Positions 20,174 to 29,508 of a stretch of 64,000 nt of DNA are shown piece by piece. Numbering within the stretch: position 1 is the stretch's first letter; each line of letters opens with the position of its first letter. Source of the stretch: JAHFPN01 sp963765745 (GTDB lineage: Bacteria > Pseudomonadota > Alphaproteobacteria > Rhizobiales > Xanthobacteraceae). The notes below the pieces were generated by a model. It did no database searches. It was given only the letters and a program-made list of their open reading frames with translations, and had not been told where the DNA came from. Location: assembly GCA_963765745.1 (NCBI GenBank), contig CAVXXM010000010.1:62001-126000 (forward strand), read 5' to 3'. The position numbers and the translations under genes are program-made.

Positions 20174-21940
20174 TTATGCCGGCGGGGCGGTGGGATGCTC
20201 CGGCTCGTTATGATTGGGCTGCAGGCCAACACCCGCCGGCAGGTCAATAGTGCGCCAGTGCAGTTCGGGGTGCTCGGTCGGGCGCCCGAACGAGATCACT
20301 GTGGTGCGCGGCAATTCGTGCAAGAGCACGCGGAACAGCGCGCGGCTGGTGGCCTCGTCGAAATTCGAGGTGGCCTCGTCGAGCAGCAGGATGTCGGGCT
20401 CGCGCAACAACGCGCGGGCGAATGCCACCCGTTGCTGCTCGCCGCCGGACAGCAGCACCGACCAATCGCCCTCCTCGTCGAGTCGATCGAACAAATGCGC
20501 GAGCTCGAGCTTGGTCAGCACCTTGCGCAGGTGCTCGTCGGGTATGGTTTCCGGCGGCGTCGGATAGGCGATGGCGGCGCGCAGCGTGCCGAGCGGAAAG
20601 TAAGTCTGCTGCGGCAGTGCGATGAACGCCAAGTCATGGGGCAGCGCGATGCGGCCGGCGCCGGTCGGCCACAGACCGGCGAGGGCACGCAGCACGCTCG
20701 ATTTGCCGGCGCCCGATGGTCCGTTGATCAGCGCGCGGTCGCCGGGACCGAGCACGAAGTCGGGCACGCGGGCGATCTGCGAGCCGGACGGCGCGCGCAC
20801 GACGAGGCCGGAGACCGCAATGGTCTTCTCGGGGCGGAAATCGACCATGATCTCGCTCGCCGGATCGCGTGGCCGGTCGACTTCCTTGAGCGCCACATCG
20901 AGCTGGGCGACGCGATCCATGGACGCCTTCCATTCGGCGATCTTGGCGTAGGTATGGAGAAAGAAGGCGAACGACATGTCCACGCGCTGGAAGGCGAGCG
21001 AGGCCTGCATCAGGACGCCGAGCGGCACCACGCCGGCGAAATAGGCCGGGCTCGCCACCACGAACGGGAACACGAACGAGATCTGGCTATAGCCGGAGGT
21101 GAAGCCGGTGAGGCCGGTCTGGCGGCTGATCAAGGCGAGCCAGTTCTTCACCAGCGAAGTGAAGCGGCGATCGAGCACGCGCCGCTCGAGGTCCTCGCCG
21201 CGCAGGAGCGCCACCTGCTCGGAATGGTCGAGCACGCGCACGATGCCGAAACGGTAATCGGACTCGAAGCGCTGCTGGTTGAAATTCAGCTGGATCAGCG
21301 GCTTGCCGATCAGGTGCGCGATCAGCGTGCCGGTGCCGGCATAGGCGATCGCGATCCAGAACAGATAGCCGGGAAAGGTGAGGTCGACGCCGAACAGCAC
21401 CAGCGGCGCCACGCTCGAGATTTGCCACAGGATATAGGCGAAGGAGGTGAGCGCGATCATGCTGCCGAGGAAATTCTGGCCGACCTCGTAGGTGCGCTGC
21501 ATGAAGATCAGGATGTCATTGGCGATGCGCAGATGCGCATTGTCGATTTCCGGGTGCTGCAACTGCACGCGATAATGACGGCCGTCGGCCATCCAGAGAT
21601 CGACAAAGCGTTCGGTGAGCCAACGGCGCCAGCGCAGGATCAGCGATTGGCCGAAGTAGAACTGCAGCATGGTGGCGAGCACGGTCCAGACAGCGATGCC
21701 GGCAAACAGCAGTAGCGAGAACAGGAAGGCGTTCCAGTTGCGGTCCTGGATCGCGTTGAAGAAATAACCGCTCCAGTGATTGAAGGCGACGAGCGCATAG
21801 ACCACGCCGAACTCGGCGACGACCACGCCGGCCAGCAGCCCGCGGGCCCGCCATTTTTCCTCGGATCGGAAATAGGGCAGGGCGAGCGTCAAGAAACGTG
21901 CGGAAAATGTCGGACGATCTGGCGCATGAGACGAACCCAC
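20174..21940 (-). CDS. SbmA/BacA-like ABC transporter with fused ATPase (BclA type)
   Basis: About 588 residues: an N-terminal six-helix SbmA_BacA/ABC_membrane_2 domain (SGYFFNAIQDRNWNAF, LILRWRRWLTERFVDLWM, HPEIDNAHLRIANDI) fused to a nucleotide-binding domain with Walker A GPSGAGKS, Q loop LPQQTYFPLG, signature LSGGEQQR and Walker B ILLLDEAT. This architecture is shared by rhizobial BclA and mycobacterial Rv1819c, which import peptides or hydrophilic compounds. GTG at 21940 is my best start; an ATG at 22078 would add 46 residues without family support. A paralogue begins at 63508. Substrate unknown. Confidence 0.86.
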   Translation of the reverse strand: MGSSHAPDRPTFSARFLTLALPYFRSEEKWRARGLLAGVVVAEFGVVYALVAFNHWSGYFFNAIQDRNWNAFLFSLLLFAGIAVWTVLATMLQFYFGQSLILRWRRWLTERFVDLWMADGRHYRVQLQHPEIDNAHLRIANDILIFMQRTYEVGQNFLGSMIALTSFAYILWQISSVAPLVLFGVDLTFPGYLFWIAIAYAGTGTLIAHLIGKPLIQLNFNQQRFESDYRFGIVRVLDHSEQVALLRGEDLERRVLDRRFTSLVKNWLALISRQTGLTGFTSGYSQISFVFPFVVASPAYFAGVVPLGVLMQASLAFQRVDMSFAFFLHTYAKIAEWKASMDRVAQLDVALKEVDRPRDPASEIMVDFRPEKTIAVSGLVVRAPSGSQIARVPDFVLGPGDRALINGPSGAGKSSVLRALAGLWPTGAGRIALPHDLAFIALPQQTYFPLGTLRAAIAYPTPPETIPDEHLRKVLTKLELAHLFDRLDEEGDWSVLLSGGEQQRVAFARALLREPDILLLDEATSNFDEATSRALFRVLLHELPRTTVISFGRPTEHPELHWRTIDLPAGVGLQPNHNEPEHPTAPPA

Positions 21941-22123
21941 TGGCAAAAGGCCGCCAAGTATACATGCGATGGTCGTAGAAAGCCCCGAGGCCGCCACGTT
22001 CAAATGCTCCGCATATTCGGGCCTTCCGCGACGCTGCGGCGCGGTCACCGGGAACAAGCCGGCGAGCGAGGGGTTCACGAATTCGGACGGCGCGGAGCCG
22101 CCGAACGATACCGGGAGGAAGCC

Positions 22124-22772
22124 ATGAAATCATGCAGTTTCGCGCCGCGCGCTCGGCGCCGTCGGATTGGCGCTCGTGCTCGCGGCCGCCGTGCCTGCAC
22201 TCGCGCAGCAACCGCCCGCCCAACCACCGGCCCAGCCGCCGGTGCGCGTGCGCGGCACGATCGAGAAAATCGACGGCAACGTGCTCACGGTGAAGAACCG
22301 GGCCGGCGAAACGCTCACCATCAAGCTCGCCGACAACGCGCGCGTGCTCGGCATGGTCAAGGCGACGCTCGACGACATCAAACCCGGAGCTTACGTGGGC
22401 ATCTCCGCACTGCCGCAGGCCGACGGAAGCCAGCGCGCGCTGCACCTGCACTTCTTCCTCGAGGCCATGCGTGGCGTCGCCGAAGGGTTCGGCCCGTGGG
22501 ACGCGCAGCCCGGCAGCACCATGACCAACGCCACGGTGGCCGAGGTGACTTCGGTACCCGACGGGCGGACACTGCTGGTGAAGTACAAGGGTGAAGAGAA
22601 GAAGATCGTGGTGCCGGCGAACACGCCGATCGTCAACTACGTGCCCGGCGACAAGGCCGATCTGAAAGCGGGCGCGAGCATCTTCATCATCGCCGCGCAG
22701 CGGCAGCCGGACGGCACGCTCGCCGCTGGCGGCGTGAGCGTCGGCCGCGACGGGCTCGTCCCGCCGATGTAG
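22124..22772 (+). CDS. Secreted protein with OB-like (DUF5666-like) domains (one frameshift)
   Basis: ATG at 22124 follows a perfect GGGAGGAAG ribosome-binding site. One extra T near 22132 shifts the frame; without it the N-terminus becomes a standard signal peptide (RRALGAVGLALVLAAAVPALAQ). After a PPAQPPAQPP linker the mature protein has a beta-strand pattern VRVRGTIEKIDGNVLTVKNRAG...TIKLADNARV, repeated more loosely as NATVAEVTSV...LLVKYKGEEKKIVVPANTPIV. Such paired beta modules resemble DUF5666/OB-fold periplasmic proteins. No catalytic residues are seen. It is divergent from the BclA-like transporter and followed by the dehydrogenase gene 113 bases on. Confidence 0.72.
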
Positions 22773-22885
22773 CCGCTGCACGACCGCATTCATTCCTCAC
22801 GGCCATACCGCCGATAACCGCGGTGTGGCCGTGGGCTTTTCTGGGCGTTTCGTGATAGAGCGGGGCTCGCACGAGGAGCCCGGGC

Positions 22886-23842
22886 ATGGCCACGAACACG
22901 CAGAAAATCGGCTGGATCGGCATGGGGCGCATGGGATTTCCCATGGCCGAGCGGCTTCTGAAGGCCGGCTACGACGTATCGATCTGGAACCGCACCCGCG
23001 CCAAGGCCGAGCCGCTGGCGGCCAAGGGCGGCAAGATCGTGGACAAGCCTTCCGATCTTGCCGGCCTCGATGTGGTGTTCTCCATCGTGTCCACCGGCAA
23101 GGACCTGCAAGAGGTCTATTTCGGCGCGAACGGGGTCGCCGCCGGCAACGGCAAGGTGCCCGGCATCTTCGTCGATTGCTCCACGATCGCGGTCGAGGAG
23201 TTGGCCGAGCTCAGGAAGCAGCTCAAGGCGCGTGGCGCGGAATTCGTGGCCTCGCCGGTGAGCGGCAACGCCAAGGTGATCAAGGCGGGCAAGCTCTCCG
23301 CCGTGGCCTCGGGCGCCGAGGCCGCGTTCCGCAAGGTGCAGCCGATGATCGAGGCGTTCGCGCCGAACGGAGTTTCCTATGTCGGCGAGGGCGAACTCGC
23401 GCGCATCTGCAAGATCGCGCACAACGTGATGCTCGGTGTGGTGATCGAGAACCTGATCGAAATCACGCTGCTCGCGAACAAAATGGGCATCCCGCGCCAC
23501 GCGTTTCTCGCTTTCATGAACAACTCCGTGATGGGTTCGATGTTCACGCGTTACAAGTCTCCGGCGCTGGTCAATCTCGACTGGACCACGACCTTCACGC
23601 CGGAGCTGTTGCGCAAGGATATCGATCTCGGTCTCGATCTGGCGCGCGAAAATGACGTACCGATGCCGGTGACTGCTGCGACGCGCGAGATGCTACAAGC
23701 CCACTTCGGCGCCGCGCAGTTCAAGGCCGATCCGGAGAAGTATCTGGGCATGGACTTCGCCGCCCTCCTGGAAACCATGGCGAGCGCCGCCGGCATGAGG
23801 CTCGAGAGCGAGAACAAGCAAGTGCCGACCGGGCTCGAATGA
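22886..23842 (+). CDS. NAD(P)-dependent dehydrogenase, 3-hydroxyisobutyrate dehydrogenase family
   Basis: A 318-residue beta-hydroxyacid dehydrogenase. The N-terminal Rossmann motif reads IGWIGMGRMGFPMAERL, the substrate-binding loop VDCSTI and SPVSGNAKVIKAGKL (family DAPVSGG) are recognisable, and the catalytic lysine region is ICKIAHNVMLG (family K..NN). The family reduces tartronate or succinic semialdehydes or oxidises 3-hydroxy acids; the Asn-for-Gly change in the SGN loop makes the exact substrate uncertain. Intact gene with ATG at 22886, following the secreted OB-like protein gene. Confidence 0.9.
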   Translation: MATNTQKIGWIGMGRMGFPMAERLLKAGYDVSIWNRTRAKAEPLAAKGGKIVDKPSDLAGLDVVFSIVSTGKDLQEVYFGANGVAAGNGKVPGIFVDCSTIAVEELAELRKQLKARGAEFVASPVSGNAKVIKAGKLSAVASGAEAAFRKVQPMIEAFAPNGVSYVGEGELARICKIAHNVMLGVVIENLIEITLLANKMGIPRHAFLAFMNNSVMGSMFTRYKSPALVNLDWTTTFTPELLRKDIDLGLDLARENDVPMPVTAATREMLQAHFGAAQFKADPEKYLGMDFAALLETMASAAGMRLESENKQVPTGLE

Positions 23843-23899
23843 TTGCGGGCTGGACAGGGAACGCGTAAGGGCGTTTCAATCGCGGCAGAGGGAAATCTG

Positions 23900-24894
23900 G
23901 TGCACGGAAATCTTGCCGATAAAGCGCGGCCGAACCCGGGCGAGCTGCCGCTTCCGGCCCTGGTGCCGCCGATCCGTATCGCCTGGCCCTATGCGATCGG
24001 CGTCGTGGCTTATCATCTCGTCGCGCTTGCTCGCGTTCGTGCCCTGGTTCTTCAGCTGGACCGGCGTCGTGCTGGCGCTGCTCGGTCTCTATGTGTTCGG
24101 CACGCTCGGCATCAATCTCTGCTACCACCGCCTGCTCACCCATCGCGGGCTGGTGACGCCGAAACCGCTCGAGCACGTGCTCGCGATCCTCGGGGTCTGC
24201 TGCTTTCAGGAAACGCCGGCGCGCTGGGTCGCCGTGCACCGGCGCCATCACCAGCATGCCGACGAGCAGCCCGATCCGCACAGCCCGCTGGTCAATTTCT
24301 TCTGGGGCCACATGGGCTGGATCATGGTGGAGAACGACGAGCTGAACCGGCTCGGCATTTTCGAGCGCTACTCCAAGGACGTTCTGCGCGACAAGTTCTA
24401 CGCCAAGCTCGAGCGTAACAATTGGTGGGTCTGGGTGCTGGCGATCTCCTGGGCCGTGTTCTTCCTCGCGGGCTTCGCCGTGGAGTTGATCCGCGACGGC
24501 GGCAGCGCGAGCGCGATTGCAGTTCGGCGCGAGCGTGCTGGTGTGGGGCGTGTTCGTGCGCACGGTTCTGGTGTGGCACATCACCTGGTCGGTGAACTCG
24601 GTGACGCACCGCTGGGGTTACCGGAACTACGAGACCGATGAGGGCAGCCGCAACAACATTCTCATCGGCCTCATCAGCAACGGCGAGGGCTGGCACAATA
24701 ACCACCACGCCGACCCGCGCTCGGCCCGGCACGGGCACAAGTGGTGGGAGTTCGACGTGACCTGGCTCACGGTCCGGCTCCTGATGCTGCTCGGGCTCGC
24801 CAAGAACGTGGTCGTGCCGTCGCCGCATATCGCCGCGGCGTACACTGACGGCAAACTCGCGACGCGCGATTTCGCGGTCACGCCGAAAGAATAG
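23900..24894 (+). CDS. Acyl-CoA/fatty acid desaturase (two frameshifts)
   Basis: Membrane di-iron desaturase of the OLE1/stearoyl-CoA family, about 330 residues when repaired. The three histidine boxes are all present: HRLLTH, HRRHHQH and HNNHH, with hydrophobic helices between them (LLAFVPWFFSWTGVVLALLGL). One extra T near 24029 and one extra T near 24515 shift the frame; removing both gives an uninterrupted protein ending TPKE. GTG at 23900 with GAGGGAAA upstream is the likely start. It would insert a double bond in acyl chains and adjust membrane fluidity. It converges with the LLM oxidoreductase gene, 6 bases apart. Confidence 0.9.
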
Positions 24895-24900
24895 GCCGCG

Positions 24901-25926
24901 CTACACCGCTGCTGCGCGCTTGGCCGCAAGGTTCGGCATGACGTGGCGGGCGAATAGCTCGACGGAGCGCAGCGACTCCGCAAGCGAAAGATCGCCGAAG
25001 GCGAAGCGGCAGCCCAGATAATTGACGCCCGATTGCTCTAACTGCGCCTGCAATTTTTCCAGCACCGTGCGCGGCGAGCCGGCGACCGCGCGGCCGTCCT
25101 GCAGGAAGCCGTCGATCTCGGGCGGATAGTTCACGCCGACCGGCGGCATGTTGTGCAGTTTCCACAGGTGCATGAAGCTCTCGATCCAGCGCCGATAGCC
25201 GCGGCGCGCGATCGCGAGCGCTTCCTCGTCGTTCTCGGCGAGCACGATGTGGCGGTTCATGCCGAGCTTGGGCGATTGCGCGCCCGACTGCTTGTGCGCG
25301 TTCCAATAGGCCGCGCCGATCGCCGGCAGCGCGCCCGCCGGCATGTTGGCGACCACGTTCATGCCCTTGGCCGCGGCGCGGGCGGCGCTCTCCGGGTTGT
25401 TGGCCCCGTACCAGAGCGGCGGATGCGGCTTCTGCAAGGGCTCGAGCACCATGGGCACGTGCTTGAAGCGATAGAACTCGCCCGCGAAATCGAGCGTGCC
25501 GCCCTTGAGCCCGCGCATGACGACTTCGAGCGCCTCGCCGAACATGGCCTGCGATTTTTCCGGATCGACGCCGTAATAGCCGACCTCGATCGGCGAGATG
25601 CCCTTGCCGACGCCGAACTCGAGGCGGCCGCCGCTCATCTGGTCGAGCATGCAGATTTCTTCGATCAGCCGCAGCGGGTGATAGAGCGGCAGCGTATAGA
25701 CCAGCGGGCCGAGGCGGAGCTTCTTCGTGCGCGCGGCGACCGCCGAGAGAAAAATTCCGGGCGAGGGGGCGAGGCCGAGCGGCGTCGCGTGGTGCTCGGC
25801 GCAGAGATAGATGTAGAAGCCGTGGCGGTCATAGGCCTCGATCAGTTTCAGGCGATTTTCGTAGAACTCGGCGAGCGGCACGGCGCCGCGGTCGAGGTGA
25901 TCGAAAATGCCGAAGGCGAGCGCCAT
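24901..25926 (-). CDS. LLM-class flavin-dependent oxidoreductase (luciferase-like)
   Basis: A 341-residue TIM-barrel flavoprotein of the bacterial luciferase superfamily. Family features are FGIFDHL at the N-terminus, CAEHHATPLGLAPSP, the flavin-binding strand LRLGPLVYTLPLYHP, and GGRLEFGVGKG. It likely uses reduced FMN from a separate reductase to oxidise an organic substrate. ATG at 25926 is two bases after the stop of the cyclase gene, so the pair form an operon; the combination suggests breakdown of a cyclic or aromatic compound, but none can be named. Confidence 0.9.
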   Translation of the reverse strand: MALAFGIFDHLDRGAVPLAEFYENRLKLIEAYDRHGFYIYLCAEHHATPLGLAPSPGIFLSAVAARTKKLRLGPLVYTLPLYHPLRLIEEICMLDQMSGGRLEFGVGKGISPIEVGYYGVDPEKSQAMFGEALEVVMRGLKGGTLDFAGEFYRFKHVPMVLEPLQKPHPPLWYGANNPESAARAAAKGMNVVANMPAGALPAIGAAYWNAHKQSGAQSPKLGMNRHIVLAENDEEALAIARRGYRRWIESFMHLWKLHNMPPVGVNYPPEIDGFLQDGRAVAGSPRTVLEKLQAQLEQSGVNYLGCRFAFGDLSLAESLRSVELFARHVMPNLAAKRAAAV

Positions 25927-25928
25927 GC

Positions 25929-26706
25929 TCAGTCCTCGATGATCGCGACCGCGCGCGTCCAGCCGGCGGACGCCGCCTCGATCTTCACCGGGAAGCAGGC
26001 GACCTTGAAGCCGAAGGGCGGCAGCGCTTCGAGGTTGGAGAGCTTCTCCATGTGGCAATAGCCGATGTCGCGGCCGGCCTTGTGGCCCTCCCAGATGATG
26101 CTGGGGTCGCCGGTCTCGGCGAAGCGCTTGCGGGTGAAGCTGAACGGCGCGTCCCAGCTCCAGCCGTCGGTGCCGGTGACGCGCACGCCTTGGCGCAGTA
26201 GAAACAGCGTCGCTTCGCGGCCCATGCCGCAGCCCTTGTCGACGAAATCGGGCTCGCCATAGCGGGCGCCGGCGGCGGTATTGATAAGCACGATATCAAG
26301 GGGCTTCAGCTTGTAGCCGATGCGCTTCAGCTCGCGCTGCACGTCGTCGGCGGTGCAGACATGGCCGTCGGGCTTGCGAGCGAAAGTCGAGCTTCACGCC
26401 GTCGGAGAAGCACCATTCGAGCGGGATCTTGTCGATGGTGAGCGACGGCTTGCCGCCGTCCATGGTCGGGTGGAAATGCCAGGGCGCGTCGAGGTGGGTG
26501 CCGTTATGGGTGGTGATTTCCACTTTCTCGTAGGCCGCCCCCTTGCCCTCGAGAAGCTGGTCGACGCGCAGGCCGGGGAAATTCTGCGTCATGCTTTTCG
26601 CGCCCTCGTCGTGGCTCACATAGGTGATCGCGGGCGTCATGCCGGGCGGGTCGGAGGCGATGCCGGCCTTCAGTGCCACGGAAATGTCTATAATGCGGCG
26701 TGGCAT
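25929..26706 (-). CDS. Cyclase family metal hydrolase, kynurenine-formamidase-like (one frameshift)
   Basis: The N-terminal half reads MPRRIIDISVALKAG and contains the metal-binding signature HNGTHLDAPWHF, which defines the cyclase/kynurenine formamidase family (manganese- or zinc-dependent amide or lactone hydrolases). One extra base near 26379 breaks the frame inside VKLDFR-KPDGHVCTADDV; the second half continues with TGTDGWSWDAPF and runs to a TGA at 25929, giving about 259 residues. It precedes the LLM oxidoreductase on the same strand with a two-base gap. Confidence 0.87.
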
Positions 26707-26768
26707 GGCGGGGGTCTCTCTGTTGCGTGCGTTGGAGAGTTATAGGCAGATTTTTCCAGGAGGAATCA

Positions 26769-27076
26769 ATGCTCAGAAAATTCGCTCTCGCAGTCACCGC
26801 CGCCGGCGGCCTTGGCCTTGCGGCGCTCGCGACAACTCCGGCGGCCTCGCTGCCGTTCGGTCCGGGGCTCGCGCCGACGATCGAGTCGGAAGTCGTGGAC
26901 GTCCAATATCGGCGTTGTCACTTGCGCCGCTCCAGCCGCTGGGTCCGCTGTCGCGGATACTACCTGGACCCTACCCCTATTATGGGCCCGGACCCTATTC
27001 CGGACCCTATTGGGGACCGGGGCCGTATTGGGGACCGCGGCCCGCGCCTTTCCCGTTCTTCCCCTTCGGGTGGTGA
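26769..27076 (+). CDS. Small secreted Gly/Pro/Tyr-rich protein (one frameshift)
   Basis: ATG at 26769 follows AGGAGGAATCA. The product starts with a signal peptide (FALAVTAAGGLGLAALATTPAAS) and has a basic Cys-containing middle (YRRCHLRRSSRWVRCRGYY). Near 26962 a CC that should probably be CCC shifts the frame; the repaired tail is a run of PYYGPGPYSGPYWGPGPYW-like units ending in PFPFFPFGW. About 100 residues. The two Cys flank the basic stretch and could form a disulphide. Similar short Gly-Pro-Tyr-rich secreted proteins are common in Rhizobiales, without assigned function. An intrinsic terminator follows. Confidence 0.7.
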
Positions 27077-27111
27077 TGAATAGCTAGACGCGTCTGCGGC
27101 AGAAGTATCGG

Positions 27112-27150
27112 AGCGGCGGGCACGACACGATGGTGCCCGCCGCTTTTTTT
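27112..27150 (+). terminator. Strong intrinsic terminator
   Basis: Twelve-base-pair stem AGCGGCGGGCAC / GTGCCCGCCGCT (27112-27123 and 27133-27144) followed by seven T residues, 36 bases after the small secreted protein gene. Confidence 0.88.
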
Positions 27151-27230
27151 GCGATTCTCGCGTGTGGGATCGGGAATAGGAATCTTCATCACGAGGTTTA
27201 TCAGTGCGAGCGATCAATGGGAGGAATGAC

Positions 27231-27881
27231 ATGAACAAGACGACGATGACCTGCTTGCCGCCGCCGCCGCGCTCTCGCTCGGCGCGATTGCCACGCTTCA
27301 GGCGCAGCAGGCGCCGATGACTTTCTTCGTCACCAGCGCCAATCCCGGCAAGGGCGCGGACTTGGGCGGGCTCGCGGGCGCCGACGCCTATTGCCAGCAA
27401 CTCGCGCAGGCAGTGGGCGCGGGCAGTCGTACCTGGCGCGCGTATTTGAGCGCGACCGGCACGCCGCCGGTGAACGCGCGCGACCGTATCGGCCGTGGGC
27501 CCTGGAGCAACGCGAAGGGCGTGCAGATCGCGGCCGATGTCGCGGACCTGCATAAGAACCCGAACATCAACAAGCAGACGGCGCTCGACCGAGAAGGGCG
27601 ATCTGGTGAGCGGGCTTCGGCGACACGCCGAACGTCCACGATATCCTGACCGGCACGCAACCGGACGGCACGGCGTTCACCGTCGCCGAGGACCGCACCT
27701 GCGGCAACTGGACCAAGAGCGCCGAGGGCAGCGCGATCGTCGGCCATCACGACCGGTTGGGCTTCGGCGACCACCAGAAGCGCGCTCGTGGAACTCGTCG
27801 CATCCCACGCCCGGCTGCAGCCTGGAGCTGCTCCGGAGAGTGGGCGGCGGCGGGTTGCTCTATTGCTTCGCGGCGAACTGA
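27231..27881 (+). CDS. Secreted lectin-like protein (several frameshifts)
   Basis: ATG at 27231 follows GGGAGGAATGAC. Repaired, the product has a signal peptide (LLAAAAALSLGAIATLQAQ), then MTFFVTSANPGKGADLGGLAGADAYCQQL, DRIGRGPWSN and, after two extra G (about 27587 and 27616), GDTPNVHDILTGTQPDGTAF, DRTCGNWTKSAEGSAIVGHHDR and SWNSSHPTPGC. The Cys and Trp spacing resembles collagenase-associated or C-type-lectin-like modules in uncharacterised secreted proteins. A missing base near 27251 and another near 27779 are also needed. About 215 residues; function unknown. Confidence 0.7.
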
Positions 27882-27971
27882 CGCGCCCGTTCCGTTCGCG
27901 ACGGCTCGAAATGGCGGGCGGGAGTGATACACTCCCGACTCGAATGTGATGCCTTGGCAACGGAGGCATGC

Positions 27972-28971
27972 GTGCGCGTTCGCTCTCGTCTGCTGATCCT
28001 GCTGCTCGGCGCGGCGCTGGCGCTCGCGAGCGCCCCGGCGCCGGCGCAGACCACTTCGCTCGACGAACTGGTCTCGGCGGTCGTGCGCATCAAGACCTTC
28101 ATCAATCCCGACGGGCGCACGGTGCAGAACCTCGGCCGCGAGCGCGAAGGCTCCGGCATCGTCATCGACGGCAACGGCCTGGTGCTGACCATCGGCTATC
28201 TCATGGTCGAGGCGCATGCCGCCGAGGTCGTCACCAACGACGGCCGCACCGTGCCGGCGAACGTCGTCGGCTACGACCACGAGACCGGCTTCGGCCTGCT
28301 GCAGCGCGATCGCGCCGCTCAAGGTGCGGCCGCTGGCGCTCGGCAAGTCGGCGGAGGTGAAGGAGCGCGATCCGGTGCTGGTCGCGAGCTTCGGCGGGCC
28401 GCGCATGGTGGCGCCGGTGCACGTGGTCGGCCAAGCGCGAGTTCGCCGGCAAGCTGGGAATACCTGCTCGACGAGGCGATCTTCACCTCGCCGCCGCATC
28501 CGGCCTGGAGCGGGGCCGCGCTGATCAGCCGCGAGGGCAAGCTCGTCGGCGTCGGCTCGCTCATCGTCGGCGACGCCACCGGCAAGCGCGAGCAGTCCCG
28601 GCAACATGTTCGTGCCGATCGACCGGCTGCCGCCGATCCTCGGCGACCTGATCGCCGACGGGCGCGCGGCCGGGCCGGCGCGGCCGTGGCTCGGCGCTAA
28701 CGACCGAGGAGGTCGCGCGGGCGGCTGTTCGTCAGCCGCGTGACGCCGGGCAGCCCGGCGGAGAAGGCCGGCGTCAGCGCGGCGACATCATCGTCGGCGT
28801 CAACGGCGAGCCGGCCACGGACTCTGGCCGATTTCTATCGCAAGGTCTGGGCGCAGGCGCAGCGCCGGCGCGACGGTCCCGCTCGACGTGCTGCAGGACA
28901 ACGAGAAGCGGCGCGTCGACGTCAAGTCGATGAACCGGCTCGATCATCTCAAGCTCAAATCGACGTTCTGA
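27972..28971 (+). CDS. S1C (DegP-like) protein lacking catalytic His/Asp, with PDZ domain (many frameshifts)
   Basis: GTG at 27972 preceded by GGAGG starts a signal peptide (LLILLLGAALALASAPAPAQ). A trypsin-like DegP fold follows: GSGIVIDGNGLVLTIGYLM and VVGYDHETGFGLLQ, then SFGGPRMVAPVHVV, AWSGAALISREGKLVGVGSL and a C-terminal PDZ domain (VTPGSPAEKAGV, GDIIVGVNGEPA). At the normal catalytic His position (LTnaHVV) it reads LTIGYLM, and at the Asp position (DlAvl) it reads GFGLL, so two of the three triad residues are replaced; a Ser remains in WSGAAL. At least six single-base shifts lie between 28311 and 28820 and must be repaired to read it. Confidence 0.72.
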
Positions 28972-28996
28972 GCGCGCCACACTAACGGAGGAAGCG

Positions 28997-29395
28997 ATGA
29001 AAGTTTTCGAGGCCGGGTCGCGGCCGACCCGGCGCGCGCCGAAGGAATATTTCACCGGCGCCGTGCTGCAGGACCCGATCATCGAGGCGCCGGAGCCGGC
29101 GCGGCTGCGCTCGAGCCGCGTGACGTTCAGCCGGCCGCGCGCACGGCCTGGCACACGCATCCGTTCGGCCAGACGCTCTATATCCTCGCCGGCGTGGGGC
29201 GCGTGCAGGTCTGGGGCGGGCCGATCCGCGAGGTGCGCGCCGGCGACGTGGTGTGGTTCGATCCGGGCGTGAAGCATTGGCACGGCGCGGCGCCGACCGT
29301 GAGCATGGTCCACATCGCCATGCAGGAAGCCAAAGACGGCAAGTACGTCGATTGGCAGGAGCACGTGACCGATGCGCAATATGGGGCGGCGGTCG
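28997..29395 (+). CDS. Cupin-domain protein (one frameshift, end uncertain)
   Basis: ATG at 28997 follows ACGGAGGAAGCG. The product is a single-domain cupin: a missing G between 29128 and 29129 separates VTF from EPAARTAWHTHPFGQTLYIL, after which the metal-binding pattern (H-x-H, GRVQVWGGPI, GDVVWFDPGVKHWHG) is complete. It ends in MQEAKDGKYVDWQEHVTDAQY, typical of small cupins related to carboxymuconolactone-decarboxylase partners and mandelonitrile-lyase-like cupins. The stop codon is not in frame; the frame runs on toward dgkA, so a base is probably lost near 29395. Confidence 0.78.
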
Positions 29396-29508
29396 GGGGC
29401 AGTTGGCTTTCCCCGATCTCGGATGCAGGTATCCGGTTCCCTCCCGGTGCCGAGCTTGGTAGTTATCGGCGGGCGGGCTGCAACGACGACCGGGGGAAGA
29501 CCAGCGCT

